From a virus, in the IMG/VR virus record IMGVR_UViG_3300046787_000900, positions 1 through 35,934 of that record: a DNA stretch of 35,934 nt. One strand, written 5' to 3'. The position numbers were made by a program, and so were the translations under genes. Below the pieces are notes generated by a model. It saw only the letters and a program-made list of their open reading frames with translations. It searched no databases and was not told the origin of the DNA. Shown here in pieces: positions 15,737-24,482 of the stretch; position 1 is the stretch's first letter; every line of letters starts with the position of its first letter.

Positions 15737-16179
15737 TGATCGAAACCAGGAATAAAATCATCGCAGGACATAGATACGACTGTACGTTATTTCCTGCGAT
15801 GAAAGGCTATAAAATAGCTCGCAGTATTGCCAAGTTACTAGCAAGTAGCCTTGGCGGAATATTGCCGTCTGATAGTTCCAGATTACTTGATAATGAGGTC
15901 AACCTTTCCAAAGCTATTGACGAGTTAATTGCCATAGACGAGAACGGGGATTTTATTCTTGAACTACTTGCGAGTACCATCAGAGATGAGCAAGTTATTA
16001 ATAGAAGTAGTTTTGATAGGATTTACCAGAATAATTATCTGGAATTAATATCTGCTCTGCAATTTGTTTTGGAATGTAATTTCAGTGAGTTCTTTGATCT
16101 ATTTAAAGATAAAAAAAAAGATACCAACGAGCAGATAAACAAAGAAGTAAAAGCGGAGGCGAAAGTTCAAACGCAATAA
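15736..16179 (+). CDS. Tail assembly chaperone (gpG-like)
   Basis: A 147-residue helical protein, between the tube and tape measure genes, exactly where tail assembly chaperones lie. It starts IETRNKIIAGHRYDCTLFPA, as in the TAC families of DUF3277 phages, and ends in a Lys/Glu-rich tail after a run of nine A residues coding for lysine. The chaperone coats the tape measure while the tube is built and is absent from the finished virion. A -1 shift at the A run would extend it (see the following entry). Confidence 0.82.
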   Translation: MIETRNKIIAGHRYDCTLFPAMKGYKIARSIAKLLASSLGGILPSDSSRLLDNEVNLSKAIDELIAIDENGDFILELLASTIRDEQVINRSSFDRIYQNNYLELISALQFVLECNFSEFFDLFKDKKKDTNEQINKEVKAEAKVQTQ

Positions 16180-16361
16180 TTCGGCGATTAGACGAGGATT
16201 TAGCTGAGGAATTAATCATTTGGCGTCCAATACTAGAGGGACTGGTAACCTATACGGAAGTATGTAGTATAATGTCGCTTGATGATATTATGAAAGCAAA
16301 TGCTCTACTTGATATGAAGGCGCACATGGAAGCCGAAGCATACAAAAAAATACAAAAATGA
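15736..16361 (+). CDS. Frameshifted tail chaperone extension (gpGT-like)
   Basis: In the -1 frame relative to the chaperone, codons are open from 16113 to a TGA at 16359-16361 and encode a plainly coding stretch: LDEDLAEELIIWRPILEG, VTYTEVCSIMSLDDIMKAN and a helical end. It has no good start codon of its own. The A9 run at 16111-16119 followed by G is an efficient slippery sequence and lies in the right register. A -1 shift would yield a 208-residue fusion, as in lambda G/GT and most long-tailed phages, where the T part binds the tape measure. The stop overlaps the tape measure start by four bases. Confidence 0.8.
16111..16120 (+). other. Slippery sequence for -1 frameshift
   Basis: Nine A residues and a G (reading AAA AAA AAA in the chaperone frame) form a slippery run of the A-AAA-AAA/G class. 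The -1 frame has a stop at 16110-16112, just upstream, and is then open for 80 codons. The shift must therefore occur at or after this run, and no better site is seen before the zero-frame TAA at 16177. Confidence 0.7.
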
Positions 16362-17830
16362 TAGCTAGAGAATTACTGATAAAACTGGGGTTTGATATTG
16401 ACGAGAGTAAGTTAAATAGGTTCTCGCGCCTAGTGGAAGATGCCAAAGGCAAGATGACTGGTTTAAGGGAGAACGTAGCAAAAAAGTTCAGTGCATCAGA
16501 TATCAAATTTGCTGAGTTAAAAGCTTATAGGGATGAATTGCTAAGTTTCTCTAAAGAAGAGAGAAAGGATATATTATCATTAAACAAGCTGGAAAAACAA
16601 GCTATCAACGAAGTTCGAAAAGAAGATAGAACAAGACATCTAGAGAAGCCGAGACAATTAAAGGAAGAACAGAGACTAGAGGCTAGAAATCGCTTCGCAA
16701 GCTGGCGAGCTGGTATAATTACCGCATCCCGCAGGGTAACATTAGCGGGAGCGGCTATCACAGGAGGTTTTGGTTTAGCTCTTCGGTCTACTTTAAAAGA
16801 TGTTGATAGTTATAAAAAAGGAGAGAATGAGAACGGCTCTACTTTTTCTCCAAGTCAAATTGCTGAAGTTGATAAATTTAACGCAAGCCTTAAGACTACC
16901 GCTAGTATTGCTAGAGATTTGCGTAATTCTTTTGTAATCGATATGTTGCCTGCTGTTAATGAAGTAGTGGTATCCTTTAAGCGATGGATGGTTATAAATA
17001 AGGATTTAATACAGGGTAAACTTAAAGGAGCTATAGAAACTGCTACAGATGTATTTAAACTACTTGTTCCAATCATCGGTCGTATTATCGGTATATTTGA
17101 TATGCTTATATCTGCTACCGTTGGCTGGAAATACTTAATTACTGCTGTTATTGGAATTGGAATAGCTGTTTGGTTTGCAGGAGTTGCAAGTAGCATCTGG
17201 GCAGCAGTAATTGCTTTTAGAGCGTTTACTGTAGCAATGTTAAGTAATCCCATAACGGCAATTATTACCGCTATTATTGCGGTACTAGTTCTGCTTGTAG
17301 ATGAGATTTATGTTACTATCGAAGGCGGCGATAGTTTAATTAACAGATTTTTAAAAAGCGATGCCTGGGAGTTTTGTAAAGATCGAATTAATGAAGTAGT
17401 AGAGGCACTCAAGTTTATGTGGAAATGGATAATAAAGGCAAAAGATGGCCTGTTATCTCTTCCAAGTAAAACATGGAAACTCGGCGTAGAACTTAAGGAT
17501 GATATAAAAGATTTTTTTGATATTGAAAAAAGAATTAAAAATATGGAAGGTCCTAGCGGATATATTCCTTCAGGGGCGAAAGTCTTTAGTATGCCGTCCT
17601 ATTCTCCTGAAGAGCTAGCAACGTCTTCTAGTATAATGCATAGTACCAACCAAAAAACCAATAACAATAATATAACTCAGAAAAACTCGTTTAATATGAA
17701 TATAACCGTTCCGGTAGGGACTTCTGCTGAACAGGCAAAGGTTATAACCAATTTAGTAAAGGCGGAACTTGAAAAACATCAGGAGTTTGAGACGGAAAAA
17801 ACCTTAACGGCAATTGGAGCGTATTATTAG
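16358..17830 (+). CDS. Tail tape measure protein
   Basis: A 490-residue protein following the chaperone. The N-terminal 150 residues are charged helices with coiled-coil character; the middle (residues about 230-330) has several hydrophobic stretches, such as LLVPIIGRIIGIFDMLI, TAVIGIGIAVWFAGVA and ITAIITAIIAVLVLLVDEI, typical of tape measures; the C-terminus has an Asn/Thr-rich linker, then ITVPVGTSAEQAKVI. It sets tail length and helps DNA entry. By the usual 0.15 nm per residue it implies a tail of about 70 nm, short for a contractile tail. Confidence 0.88.
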   Translation: MIARELLIKLGFDIDESKLNRFSRLVEDAKGKMTGLRENVAKKFSASDIKFAELKAYRDELLSFSKEERKDILSLNKLEKQAINEVRKEDRTRHLEKPRQLKEEQRLEARNRFASWRAGIITASRRVTLAGAAITGGFGLALRSTLKDVDSYKKGENENGSTFSPSQIAEVDKFNASLKTTASIARDLRNSFVIDMLPAVNEVVVSFKRWMVINKDLIQGKLKGAIETATDVFKLLVPIIGRIIGIFDMLISATVGWKYLITAVIGIGIAVWFAGVASSIWAAVIAFRAFTVAMLSNPITAIITAIIAVLVLLVDEIYVTIEGGDSLINRFLKSDAWEFCKDRINEVVEALKFMWKWIIKAKDGLLSLPSKTWKLGVELKDDIKDFFDIEKRIKNMEGPSGYIPSGAKVFSMPSYSPEELATSSSIMHSTNQKTNNNNITQKNSFNMNITVPVGTSAEQAKVITNLVKAELEKHQEFETEKTLTAIGAYY

Positions 17831-18496
17831 ATGGCATCAATTATTACGCCTTTATTTAGAATGGCTAATTTTTTCGGCGGTACTAATTCATTATTTTTCG
17901 GTAATAACAAGACCAAGATCGGTGATTTAGTATTGGACGCATCTCTGAGTGAAGTCATTACTTTAAGTTCTACTATTACCGAGCATCCTATTGAGACTAA
18001 AGAGGCAATCAGCGACCATATTTTTAAAAATCCGCTTAAGGTAAAAATAGAAGGATATATTACCGATAGTCCGATTAAAATATTCGGTATTCTTGAAACG
18101 CCCTTGCAAAGTAATTCCGTTGATAAGATTATCAAAAACATCAACTCATTCCTACCGTTTGATAAATCAACCAAGCGAAGTATGCAGGCTTATCAATTAT
18201 TATATTTTTTATATGATAATAGACAGTTACTTAATGTCGTAACCAGGTTAAATGTTTTTAAAGACATGGCTATTGAGAGCATTAGTTTTAAAACGGATGT
18301 TGATACCGGTGAAAGGTTAGAGTTTACAGCGGAATTAGTGCAGGTCAGGTTTGCAAGTGTTAGTAAGTCTTTTTATACTGGTTATAAAGATACGGATACC
18401 AAGGCTATTGCAAGTAGTATGGTTGATAAAGGAATAACTACAAAAAGCACTAGTGCTTCTGCAAGCTTTTTCGATAAAGTAAAAAGTTTTTTCTAA
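17831..18496 (+). CDS. Dit-like tail/baseplate protein
   Basis: A 221-residue protein starting with the base after the tape measure stop. SLSEVITLSSTITEHPIETKE (shown here as SLSEVITLSSTITEHPIE), ISDHIFKNPLKVKIEGYITDS in part (KNPLKVKIEGYITDSP), YQLLYFLYDNRQLLNVVT and IESISFKTDVDTGERLEFTA resemble the N-terminal domain of Dit-like proteins that begin the baseplate at the tube end. The family likeness is in pattern and order; the exact name is less sure. Confidence 0.75.
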   Translation: MASIITPLFRMANFFGGTNSLFFGNNKTKIGDLVLDASLSEVITLSSTITEHPIETKEAISDHIFKNPLKVKIEGYITDSPIKIFGILETPLQSNSVDKIIKNINSFLPFDKSTKRSMQAYQLLYFLYDNRQLLNVVTRLNVFKDMAIESISFKTDVDTGERLEFTAELVQVRFASVSKSFYTGYKDTDTKAIASSMVDKGITTKSTSASASFFDKVKSFF

Positions 18497-18497
18497 T

Positions 18498-18857
18498 ATG
18501 GCAGAAAGTAACATTATCAATTATATAGACTGGTTTCCTGATTATAGATTCAGGACGCAGGTAGTACTCGGCGTTAGTGAGCAATATTATACATTGGAGG
18601 CGGACTATTACCTGCGCAGTGATAGCTGGTATGTGAGTATTAAAACGGAAGAGGATATAGTACTTGTGGGGCATAAAAAGCTGGTACTTGGATTTGACGT
18701 GCTGGAATACTGTTATGCTTTAGAAAAACCCGATTGCATGCTAATTCCTGTTACTGATGAGGATACGATCAGGGAAATCAATTATGATAATATGGTAAAT
18801 GGAAGCGTAAAGCTTGTCCATCTAACGCCTGAAGATATTAACAATTTAAAAACTTGA
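18498..18857 (+). CDS. Baseplate plug protein
   Basis: A 119-residue protein, one base after the Dit-like gene. The order DYRFRTQVVLGVSEQYYTLE, RSDSWYVSIKTEED and IVLVGHKKLVLGFDVL resembles the small baseplate plug proteins of simple contractile phages such as cyanophage Pam3, which close the tube end before contraction. The call is based on the FR-x-x-x-L and R-x-D-x-W-Y patterns and position. Confidence 0.72.
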   Translation: MAESNIINYIDWFPDYRFRTQVVLGVSEQYYTLEADYYLRSDSWYVSIKTEEDIVLVGHKKLVLGFDVLEYCYALEKPDCMLIPVTDEDTIREINYDNMVNGSVKLVHLTPEDINNLKT

Positions 18858-18860
18858 GAC

Positions 18861-19712
18861 ATGTTTTACTTTGATAGAGTATGCAAGGTTTTGATAGAAA
18901 GCAAAGCTCGTATTACGATTGAGGACTGCAAGATCAAGTTTGAAATCGTCAAATCTGCTAAAGCCAAAGAGAATGTAGCAAAAATTGAGATCTATAATCT
19001 TGCTCCAAGCACCAGAGGAATGATTACCGAGGAAGAATCGATATGCAGGATACTTGCTGGATATTCCAGAAACGAAGGATTGATTGAAATAGGGCAGGGG
19101 GATATTTCGAAGGTAAAACATAATAGGGATAAGACGGAGGTAGTAACTGAAATTTACTTAAGCGAAGGGATAAAAACCATTAAAAGCAAACCCGTTAGCT
19201 TTGGTTACAGTTACGGTGGAGATTTAAAACTATCTACAATCCTGCAGGATATTACCAAACAGACTGGAAGGGAGTTTAAAACTATAGATATAGATAAAGA
19301 GAAGGTTATAAAAACAGGTTATAGCGATAGCGGTTCTCTTGATTATGTTATGAATAACTTGGCAGTAAATTTTGATTTCAGTTGGTCAATGCAAAGCGGC
19401 ATTATTCTAATAAAAGGTAATAAGTCATCAGTTAAAAAAGAAATATTACTCCTCTCGCCTGAAACAGGATTAATCTTGCATCCTGAGTCGGTAAAGGAAG
19501 TATCGCAGAAACTGGAGAAGTCGGAAATAACTAAAATAGGTAAGAAATCCAGATCAGTACAATGTTTACTACAACCAAGATTACAGATTCATGATATAAT
19601 ACGCCTAAAGAGCGGTGAAATAAACGGCTTATTTGAAGTAGCAAAAATAACCCACAACGGCGACATGCGAGGAAATGACTGGTATTCTAGTCTTGAGATT
19701 AATCCTCTTTAA
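18861..19712 (+). CDS. Baseplate hub protein (gp27-like)
   Basis: A 283-residue protein with the features of baseplate hub proteins: an N-terminal beta domain with KFEIVKSAKAKENVAKIEIYN in part (VAKIEIYNLAPSTRGMI), a helical middle with LSTILQDITKQTGREFK, and a C-terminal domain ending in HNGDMRGNDWYSSLEINP. Hub proteins link the tube to the spike. The spike gene follows 22 bases later. Confidence 0.78.
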   Translation: MFYFDRVCKVLIESKARITIEDCKIKFEIVKSAKAKENVAKIEIYNLAPSTRGMITEEESICRILAGYSRNEGLIEIGQGDISKVKHNRDKTEVVTEIYLSEGIKTIKSKPVSFGYSYGGDLKLSTILQDITKQTGREFKTIDIDKEKVIKTGYSDSGSLDYVMNNLAVNFDFSWSMQSGIILIKGNKSSVKKEILLLSPETGLILHPESVKEVSQKLEKSEITKIGKKSRSVQCLLQPRLQIHDIIRLKSGEINGLFEVAKITHNGDMRGNDWYSSLEINPL

Positions 19713-19734
19713 AAAATGAGAGTTTAATATAGGT

Positions 19735-20574
19735 ATGAGTGAAGTTATAGAAGCCCTGCAGAAGAAGATAGCTGCCAATTTGCGAGTAGCTATGCCTGCT
19801 ATTATCAAGAAATATGATTTTAAAACACAGCGGGCAGATGTAGCAATTGATATTAAGGAATTATATTATGATGGAAGTTCAAGCGATTATCCGATGATAT
19901 CGGGTGTTCCCGTAATTTTTCCAAGTAGCGGCGGAGCATCGATAACAATGCCGGTAAAAGTAGGGGACGGATGTTTGCTTATATTCCTAGATAGGGACGG
20001 AAGAAACTGGCTACTTGGAGCTTCCGGCTTAGCACCGCAAAGCAGGAGAGTACATCATTTAAGCGATGCCGTTGCTATTATCGGTCTTACTGCTTTTAAC
20101 AAGGTCTCAAATGCCGAGAATAACGAGGATGTACTACTCAAGTTTTCTGGTTCAAATATTAGGCTAAAACCGGGAGGAATAATTGATATTCATAATGCTA
20201 AGGAAGTAAATGTTAAGACTGAAAATGTTGTAATCAACTGTAAGAATGCTAAAGTAAATGCTGAAGAAAGTGCTAATATAGAAACAAAAACCGCTAATAT
20301 TAAGGCAAGTGAAACCATCAATATGGAAACACCGATTTTTACACAAAAAGGTAATATGAAGATAGAAGGAAATGTTGAAATAACTGGAACTAGCTTGCTA
20401 AAAGATAAGCTAACTAGTCAAAACGGTATAGAAAATAGCGGCGCTAACTTAGTATCTAACGGCAAGGTATTTGAGACTCATACTCATCTTTACCAGGATG
20501 TAACAGTGGTAATTGCTCCAGAAGGTCTTCCTTGCCAAGTTACTAAAATACCTACGCCTTCAGAACAACCATAA
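19735..20574 (+). CDS. Baseplate spike protein (Gp138-like)
   Basis: A 279-residue central spike. The first 100 residues form the OB-fold neck of the Gp138 family (TQRADVAIDIKELYYDG, GVPVIFPSSGGASITMPVK, GDGCLLIFLDRDG). Residues 130-240 are repeated short strands with K-x-N-x-E and A-N-I-E/K patterns, as in a triple-stranded beta-helix. The tip has FETHTHLYQD, with His249 and His251 as the H-x-H pair that binds an iron ion at the point in P2 V and phi92 gp138. It would pierce the outer membrane. Confidence 0.88.
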   Translation: MSEVIEALQKKIAANLRVAMPAIIKKYDFKTQRADVAIDIKELYYDGSSSDYPMISGVPVIFPSSGGASITMPVKVGDGCLLIFLDRDGRNWLLGASGLAPQSRRVHHLSDAVAIIGLTAFNKVSNAENNEDVLLKFSGSNIRLKPGGIIDIHNAKEVNVKTENVVINCKNAKVNAEESANIETKTANIKASETINMETPIFTQKGNMKIEGNVEITGTSLLKDKLTSQNGIENSGANLVSNGKVFETHTHLYQDVTVVIAPEGLPCQVTKIPTPSEQP

Positions 20575-20593
20575 ATAGAGAGGATATAATATT

Positions 20594-21529
20594 ATGGCAG
20601 AGATTAATCCAAGAGTAGATATAGCATTCAAGAAAATATTCGGCGTTGAAGAGAACAAGGACTTACTTATTTCCTTAATTAATTCAATTGTAAGTAGTGA
20701 TGATCAGGTAAAAGAGATTACCCTGCTTAATCCATATAATCCGCAGAATTTCAGGTCGGATAAATTATCGGTACTTGATATTAAGGCTAAAGGTGTGGAC
20801 GGCAAGAGATTTAATATTGAGATACAAATCACCGATCATGCCGATTACGATAAAAGGGCTCTATACTACTGGGCAAAACTATATACTGAGCAATTATCGG
20901 CGGGGGGTGATTATTCCATGCTTAATAAGGCTATAGGTATTCATATTCTTAATTTTACTTCTATTTTAGAATCTAAGAAATATCATAATGTTTTTCATAT
21001 AACGGAGAAGGATACAGGTATTAGATATTTTAAAGAACTTGAATTACATACTATTGAGCTTACAAAGTTTGACTGCGGTATTGATGATGATTTTCCGAAG
21101 CTTTTAGCTAGGATGCAGGATAGGATTGATATCTGGTCCGGGTTTTTAACTAAATATGATTTATTAAAAAGCAGGCAAGCCGAGTTACCCGAGGAAGATA
21201 ATTATCTGGAGCTTAAGAAGGCTCTAAATATCGTTAATGTCATGAATTTTAGTGATGAAGAGCGTAATGCTTACGATGATCATCTTAAGTGGCTTCGGGA
21301 TGAAAAAAGCGCTCTTGATAAAAAGTTTTATGAAGGTAGAGCCGAGGGTGAAGCTAAAGGTAGAGCCGAGGGTGAAGCTAAAGGTAGAGCCGAGGGTGAA
21401 GCTAAAGGTAGAGCTGAACTAATCAGGATGATGATAGCGCAAGGTCATTCTATTGATACTATTGCCTCTATAACGGGATTACCGATTGATGAGATAGTAA
21501 AACTAACAAGTGATAAAGAAAATGGATAG
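20594..21529 (+). CDS. Rpn-family PD-(D/E)XK nuclease ('putative transposase')
   Basis: A 311-residue protein of the recombination-promoting nuclease family, common in Rickettsiales. It starts INPRVDIAFKKIFGVEENK, and the nuclease core shows LSVLDIKAKG with Asp62 and NIEIQI with Glu76-x-Gln78. The C-terminal part has a helix DLLKSRQAELPEEDNYLELK-like segment, three exact 24-base repeats coding GRAEGEAK, and a closing helix-turn-helix-like IRMMIAQGHSIDTIASITGL. It interrupts the baseplate operon between spike and wedge genes. Rpn proteins are known to nick DNA and have been linked to phage defence. Whether it is a gene invader or serves the phage is open. Confidence 0.9.
   Translation: MAEINPRVDIAFKKIFGVEENKDLLISLINSIVSSDDQVKEITLLNPYNPQNFRSDKLSVLDIKAKGVDGKRFNIEIQITDHADYDKRALYYWAKLYTEQLSAGGDYSMLNKAIGIHILNFTSILESKKYHNVFHITEKDTGIRYFKELELHTIELTKFDCGIDDDFPKLLARMQDRIDIWSGFLTKYDLLKSRQAELPEEDNYLELKKALNIVNVMNFSDEERNAYDDHLKWLRDEKSALDKKFYEGRAEGEAKGRAEGEAKGRAEGEAKGRAELIRMMIAQGHSIDTIASITGLPIDEIVKLTSDKENG
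21335..21406 (+). repeat. Three tandem 24-base repeats in the Rpn gene
   Basis: Three identical units beginning GGTAGAGCCGAGGGTGAAGC and ending TAAA, followed by the first part of a fourth. Each codes for GRAEGEAK, so copy number changes would keep the frame. Exact identity suggests recent expansion by slippage; it is a good candidate for strain variation. Confidence 0.95.
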
Positions 21530-21875
21530 GGATTTACTACTCGGTGCTAATCATGATTTAGCGATAATTAATACTGACTTTACACTTACCGAAGATAATC
21601 AGGTAATAGCACAGAGAGTAACGAGAGCTTTACTGTTATTTAAAGGTGAGTATTTCTTAAATCAAGATATAGGCATGCCTTATTATGAGGATATTTTAGG
21701 AAGCAAGAACTCGCTTGATAGTTTGCAGGCTATCTTCATTAACGCCGTTTATGAGGTTGAGGGAGTAGCGGAAGTCAAGGAGTTTGATATAGCCTTTGAT
21801 AATGCAAGTAGAACTCTTACGATTAACATGACTATAGAAGATATTTTTAATAATGAGATCAATATTACTATATGA
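21522..21875 (+). CDS. Baseplate wedge protein (gp25/W-like)
   Basis: About 117 residues. ATG at 21522 is preferred over GTG 21510; it overlaps the end of the Rpn gene by eight bases. The pattern DLAIINTDFTLTEDNQVIAQRV, split here as DLAIINTDFTLTEDNQ and RALLLFKGEYFLNQDIGMPY, is typical of the gp25/W-type wedge proteins (the G-E-x-F-x-x-x-x-G-x-P-Y segment). The next gene, baseplate J, overlaps it by four bases. The protein links hub and wedges in contractile baseplates. Confidence 0.85.
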   Translation: MDRDLLLGANHDLAIINTDFTLTEDNQVIAQRVTRALLLFKGEYFLNQDIGMPYYEDILGSKNSLDSLQAIFINAVYEVEGVAEVKEFDIAFDNASRTLTINMTIEDIFNNEINITI

Positions 21876-23323
21876 GCGATTACGGATTAACAACGGAAGG
21901 ATTTTTACCTAAAACATTTGAAGTCATCACCAAAGAGCTACAGGATGAGCTGATATCCAACTTAGGACCGCTCAACTTTGATGATAATAGCGTAATTGCC
22001 AATATCGTTAATATCTTTGCCGAGCGTGAGGCTTTAATTTGGCAAGCGACCGGCTTCTTATATGATAGTATGTCGCCGTCCGCTGCTACCGGAGTTAGTC
22101 TAGATAACCAGGTTGGACTTATCGGCTTAAAAAGGTTGGTAGCTAGTTATAGTTACGTTACTGCGCAAATAACTGCCGAGAACTACACGACAATTCCGGA
22201 AGGTAGTATTGCCTTTATAGAAAATAAGGATGTTAATTTTTTATTAGTCAGTGATGTAGTAGTTAGTAATGAATCATGCGTCGGTATATCGGTTAGAATA
22301 ACTGATAATACGGCGACAAAGTATAGTTTAACGATAAACGGCAAAGTACTGACTCATATAAAGATAGAGCCATCAGAAGAAGTAGAAGAAGATACTACGG
22401 CAACCATAGCAACTTCCTTGAAAGATTTAATAGATCAAGATGCGGATTTAAAGGAGTTTTTAATAGTTAAGGTTACCGACTCAACTTTAGATATTAACTC
22501 TAATTCTTACATGACTGTTTTTGCCGTTTATATTGGTGATGAGATGGTTATTGAGAATTGTATAGCCAATGCTTCATTCAGATCGGAAACAAAAGGTAGT
22601 ATTGCCGTTCCCGTTAATAGCCTAACGCAGATGAAGAGTCTAGTACTGGGTTTTTTATCTATTAATAACGATGCAGCAGGTATTACCGGTAGAGATAATG
22701 AGGATGATTATGATCTGCGAGAAAGAAGAAAGGCGTCATTATCCTTGCCAGGCAGAGGGACGCTTGAGGCTCTTAGAGCTAAAGTTTTAAACTTAAAAGA
22801 AGTAACGGCGGTATTAGTAGAGGAAAATACAGGTGATGAGACTATAGGTATATTAACTCCTCATAGTTTTTTAGTAACCGTTAACGGCGGTAGTGATGAG
22901 GATATAGGAGCTGCTATCTGGATGTATAAGCCTATAGCTATTGCTTCTGTCGGTGAGGTTAGCGTTACTGCTTCCGACCTAGCTGGCAATCCTCAAGTAG
23001 TTAAGTTTAATAGAGCCAAGAAAATCTATGCTTTCATTGATATAGCGCTGACAACGGATAATACGTTTGATATGGCTTTGATTGATATTATAAAATCGGA
23101 AATTATCGATAATATCCTCTCATTAACACTTGGCCAAACTTTAATTTACCAGACGTTTTTTAGTATTATTTATCGCCATAAAGGAATACTTAACGCCTCC
23201 TTACTACTTGGTAAAAGTGATAATCCGGATGCAACTAATGTTACGAAAACGGCGGCAAACATTACTATCGATAGCCATGAGATTATCGTTAGCGATACAT
23301 CCAAAATAAATATTACTACTTAG
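21872..23323 (+). CDS. Baseplate J-like wedge protein
   Basis: A 483-residue member of the baseplate J/gp47 family. It shows the N-terminal TEGFLPKTFEVITKELQDEL, ASPATG-like SPSAATGVSLDNQVGLIGLK, GSIAVPVNSLTQM, and the central NEDDYDLRERRKASLSLPGRGT segment, which is well kept in the family (R-x-R-R-x-x-S-L). ATGA coupling to the wedge gene. It builds the wedge around the hub. Confidence 0.9.
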   Translation: MSDYGLTTEGFLPKTFEVITKELQDELISNLGPLNFDDNSVIANIVNIFAEREALIWQATGFLYDSMSPSAATGVSLDNQVGLIGLKRLVASYSYVTAQITAENYTTIPEGSIAFIENKDVNFLLVSDVVVSNESCVGISVRITDNTATKYSLTINGKVLTHIKIEPSEEVEEDTTATIATSLKDLIDQDADLKEFLIVKVTDSTLDINSNSYMTVFAVYIGDEMVIENCIANASFRSETKGSIAVPVNSLTQMKSLVLGFLSINNDAAGITGRDNEDDYDLRERRKASLSLPGRGTLEALRAKVLNLKEVTAVLVEENTGDETIGILTPHSFLVTVNGGSDEDIGAAIWMYKPIAIASVGEVSVTASDLAGNPQVVKFNRAKKIYAFIDIALTTDNTFDMALIDIIKSEIIDNILSLTLGQTLIYQTFFSIIYRHKGILNASLLLGKSDNPDATNVTKTAANITIDSHEIIVSDTSKINITT

Positions 23324-23329
23324 ATAGAT

Positions 23330-24133
23330 ATGGAATACATCAAAAATCATGTTGAACTAGCGAGCTTTCGGCTAGTAGAACAGGATAAAGAAAGATATAA
23401 TATAATAAAGCTGTTATCTATTTTTGTCGGTAAATTACAGGAAATAGAAGACGTCTTATTTTATACATTTGATCGGATGGGAGTATTTACCGCTAGCGGT
23501 AAAACTCTGGATATGATTGGCCAGATAGTAGGAGAGGAACGTAATTATAGAGATGATCAAGGTTATAGAGTAGGTATAATCGGCAAAATAGCAATCAATA
23601 ACGGATGCGGTACTGCTGATGAAATTATCGGTATTATATCGCTTTTTTTCGAGTCTGCTATAATCAAGGTTACCGATTTATATCCGTGCGGATTTGCAGT
23701 TAGTATAGCAACTAGCTTTGATTTGGAAAAGCTAAGAGCAATTAGAGCTTTACTAAGTGTGATAAAACCTGCCGGTGTTGGAGGATATATGTTATCTACC
23801 TACTCGTATGATGAGAATGTTTTTAGGTTTAGGGAAGGACAATATATCGAGTATAATTATAAGGTTCATTCAATTGATGATATTATTTTGCAAACCGGTA
23901 GCGATCTAGATGGATTACTAGCGGTTAATTCATTCAAAGGTATTGAAAAAAGCCCGGCACAAACAAGTTACGGGGAGCAATATCAAGTTGAATATTCGTT
24001 TGTAGTCGATGAGGTAAATTCTTATGTAGTTGATAATGATCTAAATGCTTTGAATTTAGTAAAGACTTATCATGAAAGCCAAGATTTTTTTATAGTTGGA
24101 GGAGGAATGTTAGCGGAGGCGATAAATGGCTGA
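23330..24133 (+). CDS. DUF2612 tail/wedge protein
   Basis: A 267-residue protein with the DUF2612 pattern: a helical start, FTASGKTLDMIGQIVGEERN, YRVGIIGKIAINNGCGT, LFFESAIIKVTDLYPCGFAV and LLSVIKPAGVGGYML. Its usual place is right after baseplate J, where P2 has gene I. The C-terminal 100 residues are an extra beta-rich part, perhaps for fibre binding. It overlaps the next gene by eight bases. Confidence 0.85.
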   Translation: MEYIKNHVELASFRLVEQDKERYNIIKLLSIFVGKLQEIEDVLFYTFDRMGVFTASGKTLDMIGQIVGEERNYRDDQGYRVGIIGKIAINNGCGTADEIIGIISLFFESAIIKVTDLYPCGFAVSIATSFDLEKLRAIRALLSVIKPAGVGGYMLSTYSYDENVFRFREGQYIEYNYKVHSIDDIILQTGSDLDGLLAVNSFKGIEKSPAQTSYGEQYQVEYSFVVDEVNSYVVDNDLNALNLVKTYHESQDFFIVGGGMLAEAING

Positions 24134-24482
24134 GCCGATAAAACCGGTTAAAGTAGCAAGATGGGCTACAAACCTTGTTCAAAATGATTTATCGGGACAG
24201 GTTAATAGAATAGAGCCGATAGGACAGAAAACGCTTATTGGATTTGATTATAATGAGATACCTACTCGCCAGGATTTTAACTATTTGTTTAATAATCACG
24301 GCGAATGGCTCGAGTATTTGAGTTATTTTCACAATCGTCCTTTATGGACATTAAAGAACAGCTTACCGCCTGCAAGCGAGAATAAAGGCGTTATATATTA
24401 TGTTAGCGATGTAAGTGGCGGTTGCCTTGCGATCAGTAACGGCACTGATTGGAAAAAAATATCTTTAGGAGGAAAAATTTAA
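24126..24482 (+). CDS. Small fibre-adaptor-like protein
   Basis: A 118-residue protein between the DUF2612 gene and a fibre gene, overlapping the first and abutting the second. It ends with ENKGVIYYVSDVSGGCLAIS and DWKKISLGGKI, a short carbohydrate-binding-like or fibre-end pattern (x-G-x-x-Y-V-S-D ... A-x-S-N-G-T-D-W) common in phage tail tips. Function is inferred from position and pattern. Confidence 0.65.
   Translation: MAEPIKPVKVARWATNLVQNDLSGQVNRIEPIGQKTLIGFDYNEIPTRQDFNYLFNNHGEWLEYLSYFHNRPLWTLKNSLPPASENKGVIYYVSDVSGGCLAISNGTDWKKISLGGKI

Noticed and set aside
16855-17253. 132-codon minus-strand frame inside the tape measure gene
   Set aside because: It mirrors the hydrophobic codons of the tape measure and has no ribosome-binding site; the plus-strand gene explains the sequence.
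21335-21406. Tandem repeats as a CRISPR array
   Set aside because: Units are directly adjacent with no spacers and code for an in-frame peptide repeat.
11830-24482. Idea of a stand-alone tailocin or extracellular contractile injection system
   Set aside because: Capsid, protease/scaffold, cement and connector genes are present just upstream in the same operon, and no AAA+ ATPase typical of injection systems is seen. A phage is the simpler reading.
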